Origin: Oasisia sp. SBJ-2009
Taxonomy: Eukaryota > Annelida > Polychaeta > Sabellida > Siboglinidae
Reading direction: 5' to 3'
DNA: 64,000 nucleotides
Assembly: GCA_964017155.1 (NCBI GenBank)
Contig: OZ024857.1
Coordinates: 27,477,101-27,541,100, forward strand
The position numbers were made by a program, and so were the translations under genes. Shown piece by piece: positions 11,403 to 27,498 of the stretch. Position 1 is the stretch's first letter. Each line of letters starts with the position of its first letter. Below the pieces are notes generated by a model. It had not been told where the DNA came from. It ran no database searches and was given only the letters and a program-made list of their open reading frames with translations.

Positions 11403-11528
11403 ATGCACAGCTGTATTGGATGACTTCATCGGATATTGCGGTCAGTTCGTCAGCTGACGGCCTGATCAGAGCGTACTCCGGTTTTGAAGCCATTCCTTGG
11501 ATTTGCTTTTTATTCACCTTTCCAAATC
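11403..11528 (-). CDS. vWA domain V6 (type gamma), exon C
   Basis: 126 nt. It starts GFGKVNKKQIQGMAS and ends VIQYSCA. It keeps the KPEYALIRPSADEL core shared by all C exons. A GTAAGT donor follows the closing cysteine region. Confidence 0.92.
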
Positions 11529-11592
11529 CTGAACGTAATCGTTATTGTGGGTTTGTGATGCATAAATTAAAGAAACAGTAAAGTGCAGTACA

Positions 11593-11664
11593 ATGGTGAT
11601 GTTGGTGATGGTTGTGATGATGATGACGACGATGATAATAATGACGATGATGATGTGCCGTTGA
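11593..11664. repeat. (GATG)n-like tail relic
   Basis: Imperfect GAT repeats begin right after 'tacaat'. The second copy has the same tract (about 30018-30090) preceded by about 195 nt of extra sequence. This looks like the tail of a retroelement whose body was lost from this copy. Confidence 0.6.
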
Positions 11665-12060
11665 TATCAAGCTAAAAACTGTTGAAAATCGGCCAACCTA
11701 AACATAGCTACATGTATACAACGAGGCAATTTTTTCTAATGATATAATCATATAGGTGAGCCTGAAAATCGTGATAAAACGCAAACATATCGCAATACCT
11801 GTGAATATGTTGAATGACGGAACTTATACATTGCGGCATAGAATTGAAGGAAAATATAGTTACAATGTCGAAATCAAATTATGTGAATCTGGATTTGACG
11901 CAAGTGCTAAGTCATATTTTGATAACTGGTTTCTTTAAGCATTCAGCCCTTCCAAATAAGATAATGATTTGTCTAAATGGTAGTGGAACGAATAGTTAGT
12001 AGAACATGTTGCTGCCAGAACGACGTGATGTTAGACAAACAACAACGAAAGCCGTCTTAC

Positions 12061-12319
12061 CGATGCTTATGATAACTATGCCGTCAGCGTGAGCTGCAGA
12101 AGCCGCAGATTGCACGTCTGCATGATGCGTATCTTCACCATCTGTAATGACTATTGCGATGAATCTCTTGAGGGGCTTTCCATCAAAACGGTGATTTGCA
12201 TTAAACATGTTTCGCATTGTCGTCAGGGCTTTGTATATATCTGTTGTTCCACTCGCACCAGGAAGAGAGTCGATTTTGGATGTCAAATCTACTATACCTC
12301 GGTATTCGCCAATCTCCAC
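12061..12319 (-). CDS. vWA domain V6 (type gamma), exon B
   Basis: 259 nt. It opens VEIGEYRGIVDLTSKIDSL, has the MIDAS threonine in SGTTDIYKAL, and AIVITDGED, then HADGIVIISIG. The gamma type has an acidic-histidine segment (DTHHADVQ) where alpha and beta have Pro-Ala. Confidence 0.93.
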
Positions 12320-12594
12320 CTGGATGTTAGAAAAACACACTCACAAAGCACGATATTAAAAGGAGATGCATTTCCATAACCCATGTAACTTTAATATCAT
12401 GTTTAGGTTGTAAGACTAACTGTTACTAGTTACAATTACAACTTAAAATGACACGAAGATTGTGTCATTGGTAAGTTAATATTTCAATAACAACTTAGAT
12501 ATAAGAATGAATAAATACGTCAAACATTTAAATAAATATTGCTGAAACTTTTTCAGTTTATTTCGACTTATCACGCGAAGAGCACACACACAAC

Positions 12595-12631
12595 GTATAT
12601 ATATATGTAAATATATATATATACATGTATG

Positions 12632-12725
<94 letters not shown>
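12595..12725. repeat. (TA)n compound tract, gamma A-B intron
   Basis: TA runs with interspersed GTATG steps. A TA-rich tract also fills this intron in the second copy (30933-31137). Confidence 0.9.
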
Positions 12726-12728
<3 letters not shown>

Positions 12729-12731
12729 CGT

Positions 12732-12838
12732 GCATATTCCGTATAAATAAACCGAAAAAACTGTAACAAGTCAAGCATTTAAATACATATTCTTGAGTCT
12801 CGTTACAGTGTATTTCGGTTTATCTATACGGAATATGC
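12732..12838. repeat. Inverted repeat between TA tracts
   Basis: Arms 12732-12767 and 12802-12838 pair nearly perfectly (gcatattccgtata... against its complement), with a 34-bp loop. The arms lie between two TA tracts and are not clearly present in the second copy, so they may be the ends of a small foldback element or a microsatellite-driven inversion. Confidence 0.75.
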
Positions 12839-12854
12839 GTACATCACGCAAAGT

Positions 12855-12861
12855 TATATAT

Positions 12862-12897
<36 letters not shown>

Positions 12898-13026
12898 CAT
12901 ATATATACATATGTATATATACATACATATATATATATTATATATATATACATTCATATATACATTCATATATACATTCATATATACATTCATATATATA
13001 CATTCATATATACATTCATATATACA
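12855..13026. repeat. (TA)n and 12-mer (cattcatatata)n repeat
   Basis: TA and TATACA units give way to about seven copies of a 12-bp unit, cattcatatata, at about 12951-13026. Confidence 0.9.
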
Positions 13027-13112
13027 TCAAAGGATTGTCATATACATTGGGACGCCGTGCTGGTTATGTTTGAGGGATATATATATATATATTGCCAGCT
13101 TCGTTCACTGAC

Positions 13113-13285
13113 CTCTATGTCGGCTCTTTCGTTGAATATGACGATACCAACTCGTGTAGTTTTATTTGACAGTTCGAAACCCGAAACAATCGTCTTGGTA
13201 AAGTCGAGGACTGTCGTGTAATAATCACCCATGCTCCCAGAATGATCAATGATCAGAATGACATCAGCTGGACAGTCTCTCCATG
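13113..13285 (-). CDS. vWA domain V6 (type gamma), exon A
   Basis: 173 nt. It reads WRDCPADVILIIDHSGSM and TRVGIVIFNERADIE; MIDAS is DHSGS. The donor is GTCAGT. Exon C of V5 lies only 221 bp away (13507), so the intron between V5 and V6 is short. Confidence 0.93.
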
Positions 13286-13506
13286 CTGAAATAAATAAAT
13301 TATGTACCATTCCTAGTGTCAAATACTGCGATTGAAAGGTGGTCTTTTAGAAGTGTAACGGTACCACTAAAATGATATAGTAAATGCTGTGGGCTGTCAC
13401 ATACTCATTCTAGCTATACCATTACAGTTTACAGTTGAACTCCCGAATAAATTTTCTGCCAACCAGCAGATTGAGTCTATAACAAAAGTTAGTATTCTGC
13501 ACTTAC

Positions 13507-13632
13507 CTTCACAAGTGTATCGCAACACTTCGGTGGACAACGGCTCAAGTTCATCAGCTGACGGTTTGATTAAGGCGTAGTCCGGCTTCGAAGCCATGGT
13601 TTGGATTTGTGTTTCCTTCACTTTTCCAAATC
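13507..13632 (-). CDS. vWA domain V5 (type beta), exon C
   Basis: 126 nt. It starts GFGKVKETQIQTMAS and ends VLRYTCE. KPDYALIKPSADELEPLS is the beta signature. Acceptor and GTAAGT donor are intact. Confidence 0.92.
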
Positions 13633-14664
13633 CTGTATATAAGTGAAGCGGCTTTATAATAAATTACTAATATTGTGGTGAACATGTGAATAATTATAAA
13701 CAGTGTTGCATATCTCGTCAACATTGAAGTTATGTGTTTGCAAACAACAACATATGTGTTCTAGCTGCATTTGTCTATTTATATTTACTTACGTTTGTTG
13801 AACCAGAATAACAGTCAGTATGACTCCAATGTTATATGGAGACGAAATTATTCTTGGTGTTGAGACAAACTGGAAATGAATCACGTTATTATCAAGATTA
13901 GTAGGTATTGAGAAAATCAGATGGTAAGCAGCCCAGTTGTTGTGCGATTGATTATCAGAACGAATAAAAAAGGGTGAAAAGAGGTTATAGACATAGGAAC
14001 AGCGGTGGGGTAAATTGGTATTAAGAAAATTGGTAAATGATACGAAATAATAATCAGGTTATGTGATGATTTAAATGAAGTAACAAATGATAGTCTCGCA
14101 TAATGAGTGGTATAAATGGGTAATGCACAGGCCGATAGTGGAGCTAATTTTTAGTAGCATCCTCGGTTTCAGGAATCGCTGCTGCTGACTAAGACATTGC
14201 CACTCAGCAATATATCCGGGCGTATCGCCCTACAAACTTGGAACTGAATCTCCGCCAAAGAAATCGATTGGTTCACTTGTATTTGCAAGAGAGGTAACAC
14301 GGAGCTCGTTTGAAATATGAACCATGACTTGTGGAAATAATAATATGAGCGATGTCGAATAGTATCCGAACACGTAATACTTTTCGTGTTTTTAAGGCGA
14401 CGGGGTCCATATATAGTGGCAGTTTCATCTGTTATTTACCCCTCTTCAAATTCAGGCGGGTATGTGTGATGTTCTCACGGTGGTGCAGTCACGAACGGCG
14501 AATTCAGTTTTTAATTTGACACAGTTATCTTCCCGACTGTATATAGGAGAAGAGCCAGGGCTCGTTTCGCGCAGAAATCACCCCTGGCTTGCAAGGGTAT
14601 TTAGTTAATGGAACCACGGTGCTATGATAACGGTATTGTGCAAATATGAGCTGAAGTCTCTTAC
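13633..14664. other. Beta B-C intron, nothing recognised
   Basis: It aligns with 31740-32727 at roughly 90%, lower than most of the array. There is no open frame of note and no repeat structure beyond AT richness. Confidence 0.6.
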
Positions 14665-14923
14665 CGACACTGATGACAACTATGCCTTCAGCATGCGCCT
14701 CGTTAGCCGCAGATTGCACTAATGCAGGTTTCTGGTCTTCACCATCCGTGATGATTATAGCGATAAATCTGTTGAACGGCATGCCGTCAAAGCGGTAGTC
14801 TGCTTTGAACATGTTCCGCATAGTCGTCAGAGCGTCGTGTATGTTTGTACCGCCCACCGGTTCAGGGAGAGAATCAATTTTCGACTTCAGGTCGACTATA
14901 TCAACGTACTCTCCGATCTCAAC
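14665..14923 (-). CDS. vWA domain V5 (type beta), exon B
   Basis: 259 nt. It has VEIGEY, then GGTNIHDALTTMRNMF (MIDAS Thr), AIIITDGED, and GIVVISVG. It has tyrosine in KADYRF where the other beta copies have histidine. Over its sequence it is closer to V2 exon B (32728) than to the V8 exon at 1-171. Confidence 0.93.
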
Positions 14924-15010
14924 CTAAACATTAACATGCAATGTGCCCGCATGAAAAGATAGTGTAGTGGAACATAGTTAACAGTTTACCTTCTTAATAC
15001 GTACATATCA

Positions 15011-15221
<211 letters not shown>

Positions 15222-15497
15222 ACTATGTTTGATTGTACTAACCGATAATTACATTTACCTAGCGTTTAAATGTATACTTGTCTGAACAAAAACACGAACG
15301 ATAATCCATAAACATGAAAACAAATATGTAAATTAAACGTATGGAATACGGATATGTACATTGCTGGAGATAATTTCTTATAAGTTATTTTATTTTACGA
15401 GAAGCTAGTCACATGTACTACGAAACGTTGAGCATTTTGTTTGAAAGCGATATATTGAATAACACGATCGACGGGCGATTTGCCTTCGTTCACTGAC

Positions 15498-15670
15498 CTT
15501 TATTTTAGCAGTTTCGTTGAACGCGATGACACCAACTCGAGTCATGTTGTTTGACAGTTCGAATCCCGACACAATCGTCTTGGTAAAATTGAGGACATGC
15601 GTGTAATTATCAGCCATGCTTTCGGAATGATCAATGATCAGTATGACGTCAGCTGGGCATTCTCTCCATG
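15498..15670 (-). CDS. vWA domain V5 (type beta), exon A
   Basis: 173 nt. It reads WRECPADVILIIDHSESM, then MADNYTHVLNFTKTIVSGF and TRVGVIAFNETAKIK. MIDAS is DHSES; NET is an N-glycosylation sequon absent at this spot in alpha. Confidence 0.93.
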
Positions 15671-16630
15671 CTGAAATAAATCAAAGATGTAATTCTGTTC
15701 AGAGTTGTACTAGCAGCATTGTGTCAATATGGTGACAATTAAAACATTGTTATGAACGTTGTGAATTTGCGAGTTATCAAACGTACAGCAAGTAAATCGA
15801 TGGTGTTATGTGTGGCTCATAATTATCAACATTTTCCGAAGCGTTCAAACCCTACGCTAGGTGGAGGGGTCGGGGTTATCGGTATGCTTTTTTCGTTCCG
15901 AGAATCAACATTTACTTTTACCAACACTCGACTGTGTGAATTCGCCGGGAAGAGAGTATGTATGAGCGGCATCAGACATTACCTGTATAAGTCTTTGTCA
16001 AAATACGTATAAAACTGTTGCAGCTTACTTGCTATTGTTGTATTATCGTTGGAATGTATTTTAATAAAGACAATAATTGACATTTTACTGTATTCGTGCC
16101 AAGCAAAGACCGTATTCTTTGAACACTACCGAAAATATTTACAATTACAAATGACCCTTAGCAATACGTATTTACGCTTCAACACTACACAGTGAATCAC
16201 CATTCTGAGTTATGCTACTATATGTAAATACTTTGAGGAAGTGTATGTATACCACGAGCCTTTTATCATACGTTATCATAGTTAATGATATATCATTGTC
16301 ATTACGTATGCATTCGACAAATCATTTTGCGCAATTGCAGTTCGAAATGTGCGATCACCAGATTTGTAAAAGTATGTAGCACGCGGGAACAGTCATATTT
16401 ATGTAGATTTTTACGTCGTTTTATCTTCAAATACACAATTATCACGAAAACATGAAAACAAATGATAATGGTGCTGACGTGCTCATCTATATAGCGTATG
16501 CGGCATGCTGATTTAGTAACAACAAATTCTGAAAAGATGGACGACTTCACGATGCAATTTTAATATACAAGTAACGTAAATAATTTATTCCGTCAACCAT
16601 CCGAATAAAACGATTGTGTATAACATTAAC
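15671..16630. other. Intron V4-V5, nothing recognised
   Basis: It matches 861-1865 except for small indels; for example, 'taccaaggattctatagcttcacttgtgaag' material near 900 is missing here. Confidence 0.6.
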
Positions 16631-16756
16631 CTGCGCATGTGTCCTGGATGACTTCTGCAGACAGCGGCGCCAGATCATCTGCTGACGGCCTGACCAGCGC
16701 GTACTCAGGCTTCGAGGCCATGTCCTCGATTTGAGCCGTGTTTACATCTCCTATTC
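16631..16756 (-). CDS. vWA domain V4 (type alpha), exon C
   Basis: 126 nt. It starts GIGDVNTAQIEDMAS and ends VIQDTCA. It differs from V7 exon C by Asp for Gln at the fourth residue. Confidence 0.92.
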
Positions 16757-17171
16757 CTGAAAGAAAGTGAAGAGACACTACTGTTGAGCAGACATGTTGC
16801 TCAACAAATTGTCTGACTTTTAACAACTTTAATAATAATAATATTAATAATAATAATAACGTTGTCCTCAAAGTCCACATTAAAACGGGACAACAATACA
16901 ATGCTCTAATATATGTCGTATTACGTATTACTCTAGTCTCCATGTAGTTTAAAGTTGCGCTAATTTTCAGTTGTTAACCCTTTTGTAAGAGTTGACAATT
17001 TGGTAGGTGGATGAGTCATTATTCAAAAGACTATTTTCTATTGAGATGAGTTGATATTGAGATGCATAGTTGTCGGACAAATTCATACATCAACAGGGGA
17101 AAGATTGTTTCAGTGATTAATTACTAGTGTGAAGAATGTATCTGGATATGTCGTTAGCCTTCTGTTCTTAC

Positions 17172-17430
17172 CTATCGAGATGACCACTATGCCGTCAGCG
17201 TGAGCGTCACTGGCCGCTGATTGCACTAATGCAGGTTGCGGATCAACCCCGTCCGTGATGACGATTGCGATTAATCTTTTGTACGGTTTTCCATCGAAGC
17301 GGTGGTCTACATTAAACATGTCTCTCATCTTCTCCAGCGCTTCATGTATGTTTGTTCTGCCCGCCGGACGAGGGAGGGAGTCGATTTTCGACATTAAGTC
17401 GACTACGTCACGGTAGTCCCCAATATGCAC
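17172..17430 (-). CDS. vWA domain V4 (type alpha), exon B
   Basis: 259 nt. VHIGDYRDVVDLMSKIDSL, GRTNIHEALEKM (MIDAS Thr) and AIVITDGVDPQPALVQ. It is intact and nearly identical to 2422-2680. Confidence 0.93.
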
Positions 17431-18009
17431 CTGGATGTTTAAATTACATTAGTAAAGTTAAAATTCCATATATACGGATGCGACATGCGGATACGGCTAC
17501 GATTTACGGATGCGACAAGCGTCATGCGTCTTGAGGGATTCCATACATTGCGGAACGCACTGCATTTGGTTCTAATTTTGACAGCGCCGCGATATGGAAG
17601 CACTGTACGTGTGATTCCGATATTTATTATTAGTTTATTTTTTTGCAACCAGCATTTCTAAGTGTCGTATCTCAGAGACCAGTCCGTTCATATGCACGCA
17701 CAAACATTGTAAAAGATATATGGAATAGACAAATATGTATAAAAAAAAGGTACGTTTACATATCATATTATATTTAAGAATTGTATTATAATAAGTAACT
17801 TATTAATATACATATATAATGACTAACATATTAAGTTAAGCGCGTAAATAATAATATTACAATCATTTTATCATAACAAATAATAATACATACATAATAA
17901 TACATGAAATAAATTAAAAACAAAATATGTACGTAAAACGCGCTTGAATTTCTTGTCCGGTTCGTATACGGATACGTTTTGAATCGCTACATGGACCGAT
18001 TCAGTTTGT

Positions 18010-18288
18010 TCGGTCGGTCGGTCGGTCGGTCGGTCGGTCGGTCGGTCGGTCGGTCGGTCGGTCGGTCGGTCGGTCGGTCGGTCGGTCGGTCGGTCGGTCG
18101 GTCGGTCGGTCGGTCGGTCGGTCGGTCGGTCGGTCGGTCGGTCGGTCGGTCGGTCGGTCGGTCGGTCGGTCGGTCGGTCGGTCGGTCGGTCGGTCGGTCG
18201 GTCGGTCGGTCGGTCGGTCGGTCGGTCGGTCGGTCGGTCGGTCGGTCGGTCGGTCGGTCGGTCGGTCGGTCGGTCGGTCGGTCGGTCG
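18010..18288. repeat. (TCGG)n tetranucleotide tract, 279 bp
   Basis: About 70 perfect TCGG units, 17 fewer than in the first copy and without its interruption. Confidence 0.98.
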
Positions 18289-18331
18289 TGGATGGGTGGA
18301 AATGTATGTAATTTCCTTTGCTTTAATTTAC

Positions 18332-18504
18332 CTTTATATCTGCCTTTTCGTTGAAGACTACGACACCAACTCTTGTCTGAGTGTCGGACAATTGGAAACT
18401 CGATACAAACTTCTTGGCGAAGTTAAGGACCCTTGTGTAATAATCACGCATGCTGTATGAATGGTCAATGATCATTATGACGTCAGCAGGACATTCGTTC
18501 TCCG
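18332..18504 (-). CDS. vWA domain V4 (type alpha), exon A
   Basis: 173 nt. It reads ENECPADVIMIIDHSYSM and TRVGVVVFNEKADIK, with Met replacing Leu in the first strand. It opens the second full super-repeat, after EGF29 (23290) and a 4.8 kb intron that holds a LINE. Confidence 0.92.
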
Positions 18505-18914
18505 CTGAAATCCAACATTTTTATGTCATTCGGGAATAACACTTCTGTAATCGAGTAATTGTGTGTGTGATTGTGTGCGTGTGCGTGTGCGTGTGCGTGT
18601 GCGTGTGCGTGAGTGTGTGTGTGGGTGCGATTATTTAGTTATGTTTTGCGTTTATATTAAACAGCTTGTACTCCAAACCTAAACGTTCAAAGACTAACCC
18701 ATTATCCCACTAATTTAACATATATGTTCACTTTTCGAAATCTCAGTATATCAAGTGTTCCTTATGCTGTAAGTGTAACAATTTATTATACTAAATAGAA
18801 CATACAATATGAACAGGTGAATTATGTGATATTATCTAAGCATAAAGCAAATACTACACACAAATTACAACATTCACTGGGATAAATAAATAAAATGGAA
18901 GGTATATTTACATA

Positions 18915-22559
<3,645 letters not shown>

Positions 22560-22702
22560 GGGGTCGGTCACATTGAATTTCAGGTGACCTAGTGGCGGAG
22601 TGACCCCCACCGATTTGGTGTCGATGTAAAATATAGTGTAAAGAGAACTGTTAATACCGGTCATTGTTAATGTGTTAGAATTTGTAAGACCTCTTAGCAA
22701 GA

Positions 22703-22998
<296 letters not shown>

Positions 22999-23289
22999 TG
23001 AAGTAATATCACATTTCAGATGAGAACGGTTAAAAGAGAAACAACGTGTGACAGTGACACTACATTTTTAGATCATAATTTTATGCAGTTCTACCGAAAA
23101 TGTTACACATGTAGTACTGCGGATATGCTTGATTGACTGTGATTGAAGTTTCGCTTACTATGCACTCGTCCAATACATTAAGCTTTAATTTGGTACTCCT
23201 TCAAAGAAATGTAAGAACGACTCGATTGTGCATCCTTTACGTTCTACATTCCGCGGAGAAGATAATTTATACATGATATTAGAACCAAC

Positions 23290-23403
23290 CTGTTTCGCAG
23301 TTGAAGCCGGTGTAGCCGTCCACGCATTTGCAGTTGTAGGCATTTACGTCGTCGTTGCACGTGGCTCCATTCTTACACGGATGACTGTTACATTCGTTGA
23401 TAT
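23290..23403 (-). CDS. EGF-like exon 29
   Basis: 114 nt. [16 protein letters not shown] start and YTGFNCET end. CKCVDGY replaces the CTCVDGY of exon 34. It keeps the O-glucose and O-fucose consensus sites. Confidence 0.94.
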
Positions 23404-23932
23404 CTGAATGAAAGAGTGTTACTTTAATCGTGTTAACACTCAGTTACTAAGTGGTAAAATGTGTTCTGAACATTAGTCATGTACTTAAGAGCATGACGCA
23501 ATTGGGCAGCGTCAAAGACGAATGGCAAATATAAAACTACAGTAGATGAAAATGTGACAAATACTCGAGGAATGTCATAAACCTAAGTGAAGATAATGGT
23601 TGTTCGGTGGTAACTTCGGAAACTATATGCTCATATATGATGATAAGTCACACGTGACCACAAGAACGTTACAACATACATTGAGAACAATGAAAATGAT
23701 AACGAAGATGATGAAGACATTGCTTGAAAACTCTCTACTATACTTCTGTCCAACGGCCAACATTTTAATGTAAGCATATACCACGCGTGCCTGTTAGTCA
23801 AACACGACGTTGAAGTGTTGTGCTTGACGTATGCGCTTTATTCAGACATCAACGAATGTATATATGCAATTGAGGCGAAACCGCGTTAAAATACGCCGTA
23901 GCTATTCTAGATAAACGTGATAAAAGTTCATA

Positions 23933-24499
23933 GGGGAGACCGGGGCTAGTTGTAACAAAAACTATATATTTCAGGATTGCGGGTACGTTTCTTAACCGAT
24001 CGAAATGTTTGTCATGCCAAAGGTTGCTCACATAACTCCCGAAGATAACTGGTGCATAAATAAATGTCTGGTTTATTACATATTTCAGGCATAACGCGTT
24101 ATATAAGGTGTCCTAATTTGTCATAAGTTACCTCGTTACGAGGCTAGTTGTAACAAAAACAACACATTTCAGGATTGCGGGTGAGTTTCTTAACCGGTCG
24201 AAACTATTATCATCCCAATAGGTCCTCACATATGTGCAGCAGATAATTGGTGCATAACTAAAATCCTGGCATATTACATATTTTTGGCCTAATGAGTTAT
24301 ATGAGGTGACCTAGAGTATAACAAGTTACCAAGGTATGTATGGCAGTATATCGTTTGTTTTAAATGGCATAATTTTATGACATTTTGACGGATTTACGTG
24401 GTATTATACATGAAACGCTCAAATCTATTGATGAACATGCTGTCATCTTGCTGAATAGTTTGCATTATATGTTTTGTGTACACTAGCCCCTGTCTCCCC
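23933..24499. mobile_element. MITE-like element, second copy, damaged right end
   Basis: It corresponds to 5675-6245. The left inverted repeat is intact, but about 14 bases of the right one (the ttttgttac part) are deleted, leaving actagcccctgtctcccc. The internal 205-bp duplication is preserved. Confidence 0.72.
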
Positions 24500-24642
24500 A
24501 ACATGGTCAAAATAGGTAGTCTTTTCGATGAAAGCTATGGCTTTCGTTTGCTTTTTCTTGTAACAGTTCGACAGCCCCATCTATGACGAAAACACGTAGC
24601 GGACACCCAAAACTATCTTATGATAATGATATGACGACATAC

Positions 24643-24756
24643 CAGTCTCGCAATTGGTGCCATTGTAGCCGTCCACACAAGAGCAGTTGTACGCGTCAAC
24701 TTCATCATTACACGTAGCTCCATTCTCACACGGACGACTGTTACATTCGTTGATGT
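24643..24756 (-). CDS. EGF-like exon 28
   Basis: 114 nt, intact version of exon 33. [16 protein letters not shown] start, CNDEVDAYNCSC, then YNGTNCET. It has both glycosylation consensus sites and an NGT sequon after the fifth cysteine. Confidence 0.94.
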
Positions 24757-25192
24757 CTGAAAGCAAATTGTGACACATCATTTATTGTATAGCGCAATAT
24801 TACTAGAGGCATGCGTGGTAATTTAATGCATTTGTACTCCTTCTTGATACAACATGAAACATAGCAACGGTCATAATGTATGTTAATGTATATGATCTGA
24901 ACATATATTATATTAACACAGAGAAATGTTAACAGAACATCTGGTAGGTCCTTTTGTGAGAATGAAGTCGGGAAAGGTTTAAGAGAACCAAAAAAGAGTA
25001 ACATTAGTATGCAGTATCGGTATCAAGATTTCATCGATAACATTTATGCATATTTACGAATCTTCGCGAAAAAGACATATTTCTAAAACCGGTTATTACT
25101 GTCAGATTTCCTTCAGCTAGTTGTTAAATCGGCGTATTATAACACTATATAATTATAAATGTTGGATTAGGTACTGGTGTCGATAAACCTAC

Positions 25193-25306
25193 CAGTTTCG
25201 CAGTTGTATCCAGTGTAACCATCGAGGCACGCGCAGTTGTAGGAACCGTCTGTATTGTTACATGTAGCTCCATTCATGCATGGAAAAGTCAAACACCGGT
25301 CGAAGT
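25193..25306 (-). CDS. EGF-like exon 27
   Basis: 114 nt. [16 protein letters not shown] start, as in exon 32. The intron sequence left of it (near 25140-25190) is shared with exons 32 and 19. Confidence 0.93.
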
Positions 25307-25528
25307 CTGTGAAATTAATAATACGTCAATGGAGGCGATTTATTTGGATAGCTGCACATTACTTTTTTACGAACATCGAATTACGGGATCGTGATATATT
25401 ACTCGCCAATTTTAAGTAAATAATTGTAACACTTCTCTAGTGCCTATATCTTTGAAAAGTCAAGGCCAGAAGCGTAAAAACAAATATCTGTTTAGTATTA
25501 ACAATGCCCAATACTGTGTTTTAGTCTT

Positions 25529-26202
25529 TTCGCAATCCTGCGTCTTGTGTCCTAAAGATTAATGGAACTACTCGTTATATGCCAAGTTGATATTACAGTG
25601 GTGAGGAGCCGGAGCTTGTTTCTGTACATATCAGTGACAACTGGAAACCATGTATGAGTGACACATTGGCATTCCATTTATTATACATATAAATTATAGG
25701 CATGGAATGCCGAAGAGCCCCTATATGGGAGTGACAAACACAGTTGATTACAAGTGCCATAATAGGGGCGTAATTACAGAGTTGTTTCTCCATAAACATA
25801 CATGTATAAACAACACAAGCGGGTGACCTCCCGCGTTCCGTGGGAGGTGGGGGGTCGAGTACCCCAACCTTTCTGTTTATACATGTATGTGGCACTCTCT
25901 AGGGAAGGGTGGGTGGGAATTTTTCAAGACAGTGCGGATGAAAACGTTGACTTTCTGTGCAATACAGGAGGGCAACTAATTTGTAATTATCCCCGTCCAG
26001 CACAAGCCGCCCACCGCTTATCGGCTGATGTCAAGTGCCCGCCCTCGGCGATACCATTAGCGGGTAGAGCGACCTAGAAGTGGACTAAATTAATCTTGTT
26101 TCACCCTATAGTGGGGAAAACAACGCACCACCGCTCCCACAGTCTGTTTAGGGGACACCGACTTGCTTGCAAACAGTAATTTCGTCTTTGGACAAAATTG
26201 TA
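25529..26202. mobile_element. Copy-specific 674-bp insert rich in hairpins
   Basis: It interrupts sequence continuous at about 7240 in the first copy. It holds a perfect 16-bp inverted repeat (acatacatgtataaac) around an inner hairpin acctcccgcg/gggaggt near 25820-25855, and a second one, ggcattcca...tggaatgcc (25673-25718). 'ggtcgagtacccc' (25852-25864) resembles an RNA polymerase III B box. No target duplication or coding region is evident. The class is unknown; a SINE or a non-autonomous DNA transposon are both possible. Confidence 0.6.
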
Positions 26203-26570
26203 TATTTCAACTAAATAGCTCTTGTAATTTAGCGCTTGTTTCACATGATCAAAAAACCAGACGACGCATAAGCAAGTATTATGGTATTGAAAGTTAATTC
26301 TGCACGTGTATATGCACATCAATTAAGGTGATTACAGAATATACGAATATGTGCTCGACTGACGATTGTATCACATACATTGCTTCTTCAGGTCCGCAGA
26401 TAACGTAAACCAACTGGGGTGTGACATTGGGAATTACAGTAGCCCTACACCAAAACCATTCACTCGGGCGTTCTCTCATAGAAGCTATGACAATTTATCC
26501 AGTCTTGGTGTCATCACAAAAACAATGGAATCAGTCCCTTGAAAACAAAGATAAGACTTTACAACAGTAA

Positions 26571-27014
26571 TGTATAGAATATCTTACTGAATTGTTCAGA
26601 GTGTTGGCGAGTGGTTAAAGGGGGCATGGCATAGATCGAAACCTTCCACAATCGATGTTTGAGAAAGATCTACCGGAAATTCTGGCCCAATAAAATATCT
26701 AACGTGGAACTCCACAAGAAGACGGGCTGTAACAATGCTATCCTGGAAAATAAACGCCGACGATTGAGTTGGCTAGGACACGTCCTGAGAATGCCTAATG
26801 AAAGTATCCCCAAAGTTATCCTAAGATGGACGCCACCAAGAAGAAGGAAGCCAGGACGACCAAAGACAACATGGCGAAAAACAGTAATGGCGGAGCTACA
26901 CGATATGGGGCTCTCATGGGGCGAGGCTAAGGCAGAGCAAAGGACAGGACCATGAGGAGGAATATTGTTGTTGTAACCGTATATCCCACTGGGGACGAAG
27001 ACGATAAGTAATTA
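26571..27014 (+). pseudogene. 5'-truncated LINE fragment, second copy
   Basis: Same fragment as 8129-8575 but with the frame better kept: RKIYRKFWPNKISN, then RRLSWLGHVLRMPNE and PRRRKPGRPKTTWRKTV. It ends in gaagacgataagtaatta. The usual downstream part of the reverse transcriptase gene is all that remains; catalytic motifs are absent. Confidence 0.8.
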
Positions 27015-27384
27015 AATAAGGAATATGCACTCTGTTGTGTTGGGTCACTCGACAGGTTATGCCTAAAAACAGATGCCGTACCTCAGCTCTCTTAGGAATA
27101 CAAATGTGTATACAACTAAGGCATTAATATTAGTTGTTCATTTGTGAAGAGTAAAGGGTTCAACACATTGATAATACATGTCCTTACTTTACCACGCAGT
27201 AATGCGTAATGCCATCTACACTTTCTTGATTAATGCATATCAGCTTCACACGGTATTCTCCCCAATGTCGTCGGGTCAGCTATCGTAGAATATGCTACGG
27301 CATGGAATAATGCGAGAGGTCACTTGTCACAACTTCAAACTGTGACATGTTTAGTGGTGGAGGAATACTGATATTAAAACATAC

Positions 27385-27498
27385 ACATCTCGCAATTGGT
27401 GCCGGTGTAGCTTTCCAAACATGTGCATTTGTAGGCGTTAACTTCATCAATGCACGTAGCTCCGTTCATGCACGGATGACTGTCGCATTCTTTGATGT
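27385..27498 (-). CDS. EGF-like exon 26
   Basis: 114 nt. [15 protein letters not shown] and [12 protein letters not shown], matching exon 31 throughout as far as I can align by eye. Confidence 0.9.

Noticed and set aside
25593..25895. 100-codon frame in the hairpin-rich insert
   Set aside because: Overlaps palindromes, has no recognisable motif and no counterpart in the first copy.
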